Origin: Brumimicrobium sp041655765
GTDB taxonomy: Bacteria > Bacteroidota > Bacteroidia > Flavobacteriales_D > Crocinitomicaceae
Direction of reading: 5' to 3'
Length of the DNA: 64,000 nucleotides
NCBI GenBank assembly: GCA_041655765.1
Contig: JBBAEU010000013.1
Coordinates: 1 to 64,000 of the forward strand
Both the position numbers and the translations under genes were made by a program. Below are positions 54,841-63,489 of the stretch, piece by piece (the first letter of the stretch is position 1; each line of letters starts with the position of its first letter). The notes beneath the pieces were generated by a model. It had not been told where the DNA came from. It worked only from the letters and a program-made list of their open reading frames with translations, and ran no database searches.

Positions 54841-56010
54841 TTAGCCTCTTGGGTTAGAAAAGGTATTCACATCAAACCCAGTGATTTCATCATCACATAA
54901 AATTACCATTCGTTCGATAACATTACGAAGCTCCCGTATGTTTCCTGTCCAAGTTGTATTTTTTAATGCCTCCAATGCATCATCTGTAAACTTCTTTAAA
55001 GGAACACCATGCTCTGCACATATTATCGAAAGAAAATGTTTAGCTAACAATGGAATATCGCCTTCTCTCTCGTTTAAGGTAGGTACATGGATTAAAATAA
55101 CACTTAATCGATGGTATAAATCTTCTCTAAAATTGTCATTTTTAATCTCTTGACGTAGATTTTTGTTTGTTGCGGCAATAATTCTTGGATTTACTGATAT
55201 ATTTTTATCTCCTCCTACCCTTTGAATAACATTTTCTTGTAAAGCCCTTAAAACTTTAGCTTGAGCAGACAGACTCATATCTCCAATTTCGTCTAAGAAT
55301 AAAGTTCCGCTTTTTGCCAATTCAAACTTTCCTTTTCTTTGTTTAACAGCTGATGTAAAAGCTCCTTTTTCATGACCGAAAAGCTCACTTTCAATAAGTT
55401 CGGCAGGAATTGCTGCACAGTTGACTTCTATAAATGGTTCTTCTTTTCTAGGACTGTTATCATGTAATGAACGTGCAACCAATTCTTTCCCTGTTCCATT
55501 TTCTCCAGTAATTAAGACCCTCGCTTCACTGGGACCAACTTTCTGAATCATCTCTTTGATATTGATGATTTCATCACTTTCCCCGATAATAGAAGATCCC
55601 TTAAATCTTTGAACGGTCTTTTTTAAGGTTTTCTTTTCTTCGACTAGATTTTGTTTGTCGTTTGCGTTTCTCACAGTTACAAGAATTCTGTTCAAATCAA
55701 GTGGTTTCTCTATAAAATCAAATGCCCCCAATTTAATCGCTTCAACTGCTGTTTCAATGTTCGCATGACCTGAAATCATCACAATAGGAATATCAACTTT
55801 TTCTTCTTGAAGTTTTGTTAAGACTTCAATCCCATCCATTTTAGGCATTTTAATATCGCAGAAAATCAAATCATAAATATTAGAGGTGGCCATATTAAAC
55901 CCTTCTTTTCCATCTTCGGCTTCCTCTACTTCATAATCTTCGTACTCAAGAATCTCACGCAGGGCTCTTCGAATACTTTTTTCGTCATCAATGATTAAAA
56001 TTTTACTCAT
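54841..56010 (-). CDS. Sigma-54-activator-type response regulator lacking a DNA-binding domain
   Basis: Protein of 389 aa. Receiver domain (about 1-120; phospho-Asp in LIFCDIKMPKMDG), then an AAA+ sigma-54 interaction domain (about 145-380) with Walker A GENGTGKE, EKGAFTSAVKQ, Walker B GTLFLDEIGDMS and the RELRNVIER end. It stops after DVNTFSNPRG, with no Fis-type helix-turn-helix. The sigma-54-contact loop, normally GAFTGA, reads GAFTSA. It may activate sigma-54 without binding an enhancer, as the HTH-less FlgR of Helicobacter does, or use a partner. No paired sensor gene nearby. Confidence 0.88.
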   Translation of the reverse strand: MSKILIIDDEKSIRRALREILEYEDYEVEEAEDGKEGFNMATSNIYDLIFCDIKMPKMDGIEVLTKLQEEKVDIPIVMISGHANIETAVEAIKLGAFDFIEKPLDLNRILVTVRNANDKQNLVEEKKTLKKTVQRFKGSSIIGESDEIINIKEMIQKVGPSEARVLITGENGTGKELVARSLHDNSPRKEEPFIEVNCAAIPAELIESELFGHEKGAFTSAVKQRKGKFELAKSGTLFLDEIGDMSLSAQAKVLRALQENVIQRVGGDKNISVNPRIIAATNKNLRQEIKNDNFREDLYHRLSVILIHVPTLNEREGDIPLLAKHFLSIICAEHGVPLKKFTDDALEALKNTTWTGNIRELRNVIERMVILCDDEITGFDVNTFSNPRG

Positions 56011-56153
56011 AGGATAAGATAAATTTATATTTAAAAGTTACAAATTTACGAAAAATTCATGATTATCTTTTAAATTAACTTTGTTAGAATTATCTATACA
56101 AATTTATTTTGCAATTACAAATTTCATAATTTCCCTGGCTTTACACACTTTTT

Positions 56154-58616
56154 ATGGACACTATCGGAACAACTAAAGCCCGTAGGCGGAATTGGCAGCC
56201 AAAAGAAGGAGATTACACGGCAATAAATGGCGCAACTCCGCTTGCAAACGTACAAAACACAAGTCATGCCGCACAAAACAGCCATGACCTTTACAACGGA
56301 AACATCCGCTATATGCAAACCAGCATTATAAATCCGCTTGACAGAACAAAAATGCCGATGCTGAATGCGTATAAATATGACCAACTCAATCGTTTAAAAG
56401 AAAGTAGAAGTTATGAAAACGGACTGAGCTCCAATACTTGGAATCCATCCAACTACGGAAGTGAATATTATAATGCCTTTACTTATGATGCGATGGGGAA
56501 TATCTTAACGCAGGAAAGGCATAACCGAGCTGGTCAAATATTCGATGACTTAGAATACAAATACCAAATGGATGACGACGGAAATCTTTTAAGAAACCGT
56601 TTATATAGCATAAAAGATGATGAGACTTTAGCAAATGTGATGGAAGACGATATTGAAGATATGGATCCATTTATTTCTGCCATAAATCAAATCAATACCC
56701 ATAATAACTATAGTTACGATGCCGAAGGGCGTCTTGTTAAAGATAAACAGGAAGAAATCGATACGATAATTTGGACAGTCAGCGGAAAAGTAAAAGAAAT
56801 AAGAAGAAGTTTGTCTAGCAATAAGAAAAACCTTATATTTGATTACAATGCAATGGGTAACCGTATCGCAAAACATGTTTACGACAATCAAACGTTAATG
56901 CTGGAAAAAAGTACATATTACATACTAGATGCCCAAGGAAACCAGCTTTCCATGTACGAGCATAGTGTGGGCGATGCGGATGTAAAATACTACCTTACAG
57001 AGCGTAACATTTACGGAAGTTCTCGTTTAGGGACTTTAAAAGACCCTGTAAACATGTTTAATGCCGAGCCGCTTCAAAGTTATGGAATACTTGGAAACCG
57101 TAATTATGAATTGTCTAATCATCTTGGTAACGTTTTAACAGTAATCTCTGATATAAAGTATCCTTTAAGTGATGATAATACTACGATAACAGGATACGAA
57201 GTAGGAATTTCCAACATTTTTGATTATTCACCATTTGGCGCGCCACTAGATGGTAGGACGGTAGAGAAAGAAATGTATTCTTCAATAGAAGTGTGTTCTG
57301 ATTCTGTAGTGATTGACACCAATTATCATATTTCTTGTGACTTTCAAAATGGACATTGTGGCTGGGATGCTCAAAATTGTTTGCTATCAATAAGCTATGA
57401 TTTAGGTACTGGAGAAGCCAAGTTGAGGTTGCCTAAATGCAAAAAAAGAATTGGATTTTTGCCTCCATATAGCTATGTTCCACAGGATAATATGATTTAC
57501 CATAGTTTAGAAACAACCGACGGAACAACATATTTTTATGAATTTGATTTCAATATAGGGAGATGTATAAATATTGATAGCATCATCTTTTTTGAGGGAG
57601 AAAACTTTAATTATATTCATCATTTAACATCATCTGGGCATTTTACAGGAAGTTTCACTGTGGCAACATCAGGGACTTCAAAAGTTGGTTTTTACTTAGC
57701 TGGTGGAACAGAAGATTGTTTTTCAACGTTAGACAACTTTAAAATATACACTTTAGATACAAATATAATTCAAAATTGTGTAACTGAATTAGTGGCGAGT
57801 AGATATGTTTATGGATATAACACGCAAGAAAAGGTAGATGAGATAGCAGGGGCAGGAAACCACTATACCGCACCTTATTGGGAATATGACCCAAGGGTTG
57901 TACATAGGTGGAACAGAGATCCAAAACCAGTTCCAAGTATAAGTCCGTACGCAATTAATCAAGGGAATCCAATTTGGTTTAGTGACCCGTATGGAGATAC
58001 GATAAGAATTGATGAAAATGCATCACCAGAGTTTAGAGCTCAAGTAGAAAAAGAATTAGAGATTTTGAAATCAACTAAAAGAGGGGCGAAAATGTATAAT
58101 AATTTGCATAGTGCAGAAGAGGATTTTATAATAAAAGAAAGTCAGGATAGAAGTTATTTTCAAGCTAATCAAATAACTGTTCGTTCTTTCAGCACAGGGG
58201 AGGAGTCAGAGAAATTTGAAAAGGGAGGAACAATATTTTATAAACTTGGAGGAGCAAACATTCCAGTTCAAAAAAATGAAAGAAGTTTACTAAGTAAATC
58301 TGAAAAAAGTGGAAAGTTTAGTTTATTTCATGAACTCGGACATGCTGAAGATTATTTAGATGAAAATAATAGGAAAAGATGGTCAGAGTTTGGGAAGGAT
58401 GAAATAGGAGAAAGGGGCTTAAGTGAAGCTGAATGGAGTAGTACTTTTAAGGAAAATCAAATAAGAACAGAATTGAACTCTCCATTGCGCTTGTATTATT
58501 TTACAAATAGAAGTGGAAAAGGTTCTTTTCCTGCATTACTTAAAATTGATAAGATTGGTGTAAAATCAATTTGGAGTGAACAATCAGAGTATTATTTTAT
58601 AAAGTTTAATGATTAA
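56154..58616 (+). CDS. RHS-repeat protein with C-terminal M91-like metallopeptidase toxin domain
   Basis: Protein of 820 aa; looks like the C-terminal part of a much larger RHS/YD-repeat protein. There is no signal peptide, and an in-frame stop lies about 25 bases before the ATG. RHS-type repeats run over about 60-380 (YDAMGNILTQE, YDAEGRLVKDK, YDYNAMGNRIAKH-type). A beta-sandwich insert follows (about 400-545), then the RHS core end (RYVYGYNTQEKVDEIAGAGN ... WFSDPYGD, about 560-618). The tip (about 619-820) is a zinc peptidase: H726-E-L-G-H730, then E758/E760 in SEAEW with KENQIRTELNSPLRLYY, the pattern of M91/NleD-like effectors. The next gene is a candidate immunity lipoprotein. Confidence 0.82.
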   Translation: MDTIGTTKARRRNWQPKEGDYTAINGATPLANVQNTSHAAQNSHDLYNGNIRYMQTSIINPLDRTKMPMLNAYKYDQLNRLKESRSYENGLSSNTWNPSNYGSEYYNAFTYDAMGNILTQERHNRAGQIFDDLEYKYQMDDDGNLLRNRLYSIKDDETLANVMEDDIEDMDPFISAINQINTHNNYSYDAEGRLVKDKQEEIDTIIWTVSGKVKEIRRSLSSNKKNLIFDYNAMGNRIAKHVYDNQTLMLEKSTYYILDAQGNQLSMYEHSVGDADVKYYLTERNIYGSSRLGTLKDPVNMFNAEPLQSYGILGNRNYELSNHLGNVLTVISDIKYPLSDDNTTITGYEVGISNIFDYSPFGAPLDGRTVEKEMYSSIEVCSDSVVIDTNYHISCDFQNGHCGWDAQNCLLSISYDLGTGEAKLRLPKCKKRIGFLPPYSYVPQDNMIYHSLETTDGTTYFYEFDFNIGRCINIDSIIFFEGENFNYIHHLTSSGHFTGSFTVATSGTSKVGFYLAGGTEDCFSTLDNFKIYTLDTNIIQNCVTELVASRYVYGYNTQEKVDEIAGAGNHYTAPYWEYDPRVVHRWNRDPKPVPSISPYAINQGNPIWFSDPYGDTIRIDENASPEFRAQVEKELEILKSTKRGAKMYNNLHSAEEDFIIKESQDRSYFQANQITVRSFSTGEESEKFEKGGTIFYKLGGANIPVQKNERSLLSKSEKSGKFSLFHELGHAEDYLDENNRKRWSEFGKDEIGERGLSEAEWSSTFKENQIRTELNSPLRLYYFTNRSGKGSFPALLKIDKIGVKSIWSEQSEYYFIKFND

Positions 58617-58618
58617 TT

Positions 58619-59242
58619 ATGAAAAGAATACTTTGCTTAATATATATACTTCCATTTTTATTAATTCTATCCTCTTGTAGTATGCATAAATATGATAGAG
58701 AGTGGAATGAAGAAGTGGTTTTAAATAAGATAGTTAAAACCCAAAAGAAAAAAGCAAAAAAAACGGGAACAGCATTAGCAAATAAATATTTTAGAAAAAA
58801 TTATTTTAAATATACTATACCTCGTTTTAGAGACCCTGCATTTTATTCTTTTTTTAGGCATTTTGATGAAGTAGATACATTGTATATTTTTGAACGTTTA
58901 AGTGAACTAAATAGCTATTATAAAGGCTATATATTTGATAAAGATTTTGAGGGAATAATGTATGATAGACAAGAAAATAATTATAGTTATAATTTTACCA
59001 TAGATAGTTTAGATTTTGAAAAACTTAGAAATGAGATAATATTTGAATCTCTATACTTATATGATTTATTTGATATAGAAAAAATAAAAAATAAAAGAAA
59101 TATTGGTATTGGAAGTATTCTGGGAGGAGATATTCTGCTGTTTGGTAGAATTATTTTAAATAAAAAACATCCGAGAAGAAGTGAAATAGAAATTTTTCAG
59201 AGAGATGAGTGGGCAAAACCCATTAAGATTATTTATGAATAA
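58619..59242 (+). CDS. Lipoprotein, candidate immunity protein for the metallopeptidase tip
   Basis: Protein of 207 aa with a lipoprotein signal (ILSSCS lipobox, Cys near residue 20) and a charged, Tyr/Phe-rich mature part. No known family recognised. The ATG comes 2 bases after the RHS gene stop, the usual place for an immunity gene. The 3' end runs straight into a second RHS segment (59205 onward). Immunity function is an inference from position only. Confidence 0.65.
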   Translation: MKRILCLIYILPFLLILSSCSMHKYDREWNEEVVLNKIVKTQKKKAKKTGTALANKYFRKNYFKYTIPRFRDPAFYSFFRHFDEVDTLYIFERLSELNSYYKGYIFDKDFEGIMYDRQENNYSYNFTIDSLDFEKLRNEIIFESLYLYDLFDIEKIKNKRNIGIGSILGGDILLFGRIILNKKHPRRSEIEIFQRDEWAKPIKIIYE

Positions 59243-61586
59243 CCAAACACTGATGTTAGAGCAAAGCACATATTATATTTTAGATGCGCAAGGCAATCAA
59301 TTAAACATTTACGAACACAGTGTAGATAGTGTTTCGGGTTCTGTATATTATTACTTAACAGACCGCAACATTTATGGAAGTTCCCGTATTGGAGTAACCA
59401 AAGACACACTAAATATGTTTAACCCAAGTGTTTTGCAAAGTTACGGTATTTTAGGCAACAGAAACTATGAACTCACCGACCACAGAGGAAACGTGCAAAC
59501 GGTGATAAATGACATTAAATACCCACTTTCTTCCGATAACACAACCATTGATTCATACGAAGTGGGAATAAATAGCATTGCCGATTATTCACCGTTCGGA
59601 GTTCAATTGGACGGTAGGACGATTGAGAATGTGTTTTATTATCCTGAAAATGGAAACAGCCCACAAACTCCAGCAGATACAGTTGAAATTTACAACAATA
59701 ACTTTGACAATCCACCAGCAACAGGAAGTCCGTATTACAGCACAGAAGTGACTTTAGATGCAAACTTATCTAACACAAAATGGACAAGTTCTATAGGAAC
59801 TTTTACCAACTATAATAGTACAGGAGCAGGAAGTGGAAAATCCATTGCAATAAGTTCAGCAAGTGCAGATACAGCATATTTAACTTTGAGTTTTGATGTA
59901 GAAAATGGTTATGAATTAGATATAACAAGTTACAGTTTTGCACACAGAAGTTCCGCAACTGGCTATACTAACTATAAACTAGTAGTAAACGGCATTGAAA
60001 TTGGCAATGGAAGCATCTATGTTTCATCTTCTGGAAGCTCATTGCAAAGTACGGGAATTGTCAATGCAATAAACTCCGTTTCAGGACAGATGGGTTCAGT
60101 AAACGTGGTTTTAAAACTATTCGGAGGCTCACACGGAAGTGGCGGTACTTTTAGAATGGATGATTTTGTGTTAAATGGCTTTGTAGAGGAAGTAAATGGA
60201 AGTATTGTTAGCGATATTGTTTACGCCTTAGAAGACGATTTTGAAACCGCCTCTGACTGGGACGAAATGACAATAAAAACACAAATCACGTATCCATCAG
60301 GTAAAATGCGGGTAAGAAACACAGGGATTGATTACCTCAAAACAGGTGCTTCTCACACTTTTACCGTAGGCACAGGCGTACATGAAGTAAATTTTGAGGT
60401 AAAAAGTCTTCCCAAAGCATTATGCGACCCTGTTCAAGGTCCAATAGATCCATTTTCTCAAGGAGGAATGGAAACACAGTCTGTTATTGGGGCTAGGGCT
60501 TATTTAATCTGTGCTATCAAAGATATAAACGGAACAATTGTGGCAATAGACAGTTCAAAAACTGTTGGAACATTCCCTACCATGCACTTTACACCAAATT
60601 ACAGCGGTAATTACACCATGGAACTCTTTATCAGTGGGGCTTGCAATAACGCATATTTTGAAGTGGACGATGTATTTATTACTTATGAAGAGGATGTAGT
60701 TGTAGAAAATACAAACGCTTTTATTGCAACTAATTACCGCTATGGATTCCAAGGACAGGAGAAAGATGACGAGGTAAAAGGCGCTGGAAATAGTGTGAAT
60801 TATAAATATCGTATGCACGACCCTCGCTTGGGCAGATTTTTTGCGGTGGACCCGTTGGCGAAGGATTATCCTTTCTACTCTCCTTATTCTTTTTCAGGAA
60901 ATAGAGTTTTGGATGCTGTGGAATTGGAAGGATTAGAACCTGCGAGTGTACATCTAATATTAGTTAATGACGCAGGCGAAGTCGAATATGATAATATCAT
61001 AGAAGCCTCTGGTACTGCGCATTTAGGATCGTATCATTTAGAGAATTTGCTTCCAAATTTGGGGTTGAAATCTAAAGACTTTGCTTTAAATAGCCATGTT
61101 ACTATTAAGTTTAATGTTGATGCTCAGAAAGTTGAAGGACTTGCAGAGAGTGCAAGCGCGTATGTATTTGGGGAAAGGAAAACAGCTAATCTTGAGCTTT
61201 CAAATTGGGAAAGAAATGGACCATTAGGTATTATCATAGGAGAGGAGAACGCAGATAAATTTAGAAATTGGGAATCGGATAATTTATCAGGAAAAGCACC
61301 TTTACCAATTAGGGTTTTAGTGAAAATATTGCCAGGTCCTGCATGGGTTGATGCATTACATACAATGATTACTGGAGAAGATATGATGTCTCCAGAAAGA
61401 GGAGAAGTTACGGGATGGAAGGATAGGTATGCTTTGCCTGTTGTGACCTTGGGAACGGGGGTGTATGGTATGTTTGGTGGGACAAACAGTGTAATTAAAG
61501 GAGTTGGTGTTGGAAGTGATGTTCACAGTGTTGGTAATGAGATAATTGAAACGATTAGTGAAAATGATAAATTAGATCAAGATTAA
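59205..61586 (+). CDS. Orphan RHS module with beta-sandwich insert and unknown tip
   Basis: RHS segment without its own N-terminus. It starts in the end of the lipoprotein gene; 59235 (MNNQTLMLEQ) is the more natural start. Residues 11-145 repeat the segment of the first RHS protein from NQTLMLE to DYSPFG...LDGRT with about three quarters identity. Then come two beta-sandwich-like domains (about 165-330 and 345-500), the RHS core (YRYGFQGQEKDDEVKGAGN ... MHDPRLGRFFAVDP, about 505-570) and a tip of about 215 residues (from about 576) of no family I recognise, with a Gly-rich stretch near its end. Possibly an unexpressed cassette or a recombination donor. Confidence 0.75.
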   Translation: MSGQNPLRLFMNNQTLMLEQSTYYILDAQGNQLNIYEHSVDSVSGSVYYYLTDRNIYGSSRIGVTKDTLNMFNPSVLQSYGILGNRNYELTDHRGNVQTVINDIKYPLSSDNTTIDSYEVGINSIADYSPFGVQLDGRTIENVFYYPENGNSPQTPADTVEIYNNNFDNPPATGSPYYSTEVTLDANLSNTKWTSSIGTFTNYNSTGAGSGKSIAISSASADTAYLTLSFDVENGYELDITSYSFAHRSSATGYTNYKLVVNGIEIGNGSIYVSSSGSSLQSTGIVNAINSVSGQMGSVNVVLKLFGGSHGSGGTFRMDDFVLNGFVEEVNGSIVSDIVYALEDDFETASDWDEMTIKTQITYPSGKMRVRNTGIDYLKTGASHTFTVGTGVHEVNFEVKSLPKALCDPVQGPIDPFSQGGMETQSVIGARAYLICAIKDINGTIVAIDSSKTVGTFPTMHFTPNYSGNYTMELFISGACNNAYFEVDDVFITYEEDVVVENTNAFIATNYRYGFQGQEKDDEVKGAGNSVNYKYRMHDPRLGRFFAVDPLAKDYPFYSPYSFSGNRVLDAVELEGLEPASVHLILVNDAGEVEYDNIIEASGTAHLGSYHLENLLPNLGLKSKDFALNSHVTIKFNVDAQKVEGLAESASAYVFGERKTANLELSNWERNGPLGIIIGEENADKFRNWESDNLSGKAPLPIRVLVKILPGPAWVDALHTMITGEDMMSPERGEVTGWKDRYALPVVTLGTGVYGMFGGTNSVIKGVGVGSDVHSVGNEIIETISENDKLDQD

Positions 61587-61588
61587 GT

Positions 61589-62026
61589 ATGAAAACAAAA
61601 AAATCATACAAATTTTTTATTTTGACAATATATATATCTTTAGCTGTTATTGGGGCTCTTTTTTTACGTGAAAACCAATTTAATATTTTAATGCTATCAG
61701 TTGTTGTTTCACTTTTTCCTAAAGTATTAATTCCATTAGAGAAAAATGTTCTATTCATAGGTGTTTGTGTATTGTTATCATATTCTACTTTTCTGCTAAT
61801 ATCCTATTTAAATAGTGACTTTAAATCTGCATTTACTTTCTCCTACCTTTTAGTAGATTATTTTCTTCTAACCCTTTTAAATTGGTATTCTATTAAGCGT
61901 TATAATAGAGGGCTAGATATAATTAGTTTTGCTTTTATTACAACAAATAGTTCTATATTAGATATATTCTACTTTATCTTTAAGATTACAATAATTATTG
62001 TATGGACTTATATTTTTGTAGTTTAA
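61589..62026 (+). CDS. Four-helix membrane protein, candidate immunity protein for module 2
   Basis: Protein of 145 aa with about four hydrophobic helices and a Lys-rich start. It begins 2 bases after the stop of the orphan RHS gene, the same spacing as in the first module. Membrane location would suit protection against a toxin acting at the inner membrane. No known family; immunity role is inferred from position. Confidence 0.6.
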   Translation: MKTKKSYKFFILTIYISLAVIGALFLRENQFNILMLSVVVSLFPKVLIPLEKNVLFIGVCVLLSYSTFLLISYLNSDFKSAFTFSYLLVDYFLLTLLNWYSIKRYNRGLDIISFAFITTNSSILDIFYFIFKITIIIVWTYIFVV

Positions 62027-62046
62027 TTTTAAGGGTAAACACATCT

Positions 62047-62320
62047 GCACACTCTACCTCATTCTACAACCAAACCGTTCCAATAATGGTCACTTGTGTT
62101 TTATGTATGATTTTTCCTGTATTTTCAGTGTAAATTGAGTTCAAAAGGCAGTTATCCCAAAAAAGTTCCTTATTTTTATTCTGTGAAACAAGCTAACACA
62201 TACATACAAATCCGTCAAGCAGGAACGTATTATTTGGATAATATTAAAATGTACCGAACATACCAAGATACGGTGTTTGTAGGTGGGTTTGAGATGGACA
62301 TGGTGTATAGGTATGGGTTT
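62047..62320. repeat. Tandem duplication, copy 1
   Basis: This segment (about 274 bases) and the next (62321-62583) are direct head-to-tail copies. Both begin GCACACTC, share the block CCGTTCCAATAATGGTCACT, then code for the same piece VKQANTYIQIRQAGTYYLD and end with GGTATGGGTTT. In copy 1 the coding piece runs into the next repeat and stops after eight codons (AHSTSFYN), so it is a dead end. Confidence 0.85.
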
Positions 62321-62583
62321 GCACACTCCACATCATTCTACAACTAAACCGTTCCAATAATGGTCACTTGTAATAATATGTGTTATTTTCCCCTTTTTTT
62401 GGTGTAAATTTGATTTAGAATTTAAAAAAAAACTATCTTTATTCTGTGAAACAAGCTAACACATACATACAAATCCGCCAAGCAGGAACGTATTATTTGG
62501 ACAATATCAAAATGTACCGAACTTACCAAGATACGGTTTTTGTAGGTGGGTTTGATGTGGATATGGTGTATAGGTATGGGTTT
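62321..62583. repeat. Tandem duplication, copy 2
   Basis: The second copy (263 bases) differs by scattered substitutions and short indels. It ends where the RHS core continues into module 3 (NGMLKDNEI). Copy 1 and copy 2 diverge most in the non-coding first 110 bases and least in the coding part, which suggests some selection or recent conversion. Confidence 0.85.
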
Positions 62584-63489
62584 AACGGAATGTTAAAAGA
62601 TAATGAGATAAAAGGTAAAGGAAATAGTTATGATTTTGGAGCGAGATTGTATGATAGTAGGCTAGGGAGATGGTTGAGTTTAGATGATTTAGCACAGAAA
62701 AAGCCGTATTTAAGCCCTTATCAGGCTATGAGAAACAATCCATTAATTTATAATGATCCTGATGGGAATGACGAATATTTAACTATTGTAATCAACGATA
62801 AACGTACGGGACGTAAGACGACTTTAGAGATACCGACTGCTGTTTCTACTAGAGTCAGAACGGATTATGTTCGAAAAAATCAATATACAAGTATCAATTA
62901 TTATGATTTTAAAACAACAATCACTTTAACAATTGAAGAATCTGGTGAAAGATCAGTTAATACTCAATACAGCATTTTGTATAGTAATGGGGTAAAAGAT
63001 AATGACTTTATCGGCAATAATCCTTATATTAAACCGAAGCCAGATTTCTTATATACTCTTTTTCATTCTGAAGGTGAAGGAGGAACACAGCCTGATGGGT
63101 ATAAGTTAACAACTGAGGAAGGAGGCGTGTCATCGACCAAATACATTGCTGAACACAAGGTAAAAAGTATAGATATTACTGCTTTGTTAGCTGCTTTTGG
63201 AGGTAAAGGAAAAAGTTTAGCTAAACCAACAAATATTGAAGAAGGAATGGAAATTATTACGGAATTGTATAAAGAAATTAGTGAGATGGCAGAAGATAAT
63301 ATTAAAGGAACTGGTGAAGGAACTAAAGGAACTGGTCATGGAGGGACACCAGGAAGTGGTCTCAATGTCTATCAAGACTCTGTGATCCATAGAACGCCTG
63401 ATGGTACATATAGAATACAAGTTGATTCGTCAGATGCAGGTGGATATCCAAATGAAAATAATTCAAGAAAAATATCTAATGACAATTAA
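62446..63489 (+). CDS. Orphan RHS tip, module 3
   Basis: RHS-associated core fragment with a toxin-like tip, 347 aa from GTG 62446. Residues 1-40 are the end of the beta-sandwich; the core YRYGFNGMLKDNEIKGKGNS ... LYDSRLGRWLSLDD ... NDPDGN is at about 42-108. The tip (about 109-347) is not a family I recognise; it has a Gly/Thr-rich hinge (GEGTKGTGHGGTPGSG, about 286-301) and a short C-terminal segment after it. The 5' end is truncated, so translation may need a start borrowed by recombination. A lipoprotein gene overlaps its end by 11 bases. Confidence 0.7.
   Translation: MKQANTYIQIRQAGTYYLDNIKMYRTYQDTVFVGGFDVDMVYRYGFNGMLKDNEIKGKGNSYDFGARLYDSRLGRWLSLDDLAQKKPYLSPYQAMRNNPLIYNDPDGNDEYLTIVINDKRTGRKTTLEIPTAVSTRVRTDYVRKNQYTSINYYDFKTTITLTIEESGERSVNTQYSILYSNGVKDNDFIGNNPYIKPKPDFLYTLFHSEGEGGTQPDGYKLTTEEGGVSSTKYIAEHKVKSIDITALLAAFGGKGKSLAKPTNIEEGMEIITELYKEISEMAEDNIKGTGEGTKGTGHGGTPGSGLNVYQDSVIHRTPDGTYRIQVDSSDAGGYPNENNSRKISNDN

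Noticed and set aside
62135..62347. 70-codon ORF as a separate gene
   Set aside because: It is the coding part of duplication copy 1 read out of context; the same residues occur in module 3.
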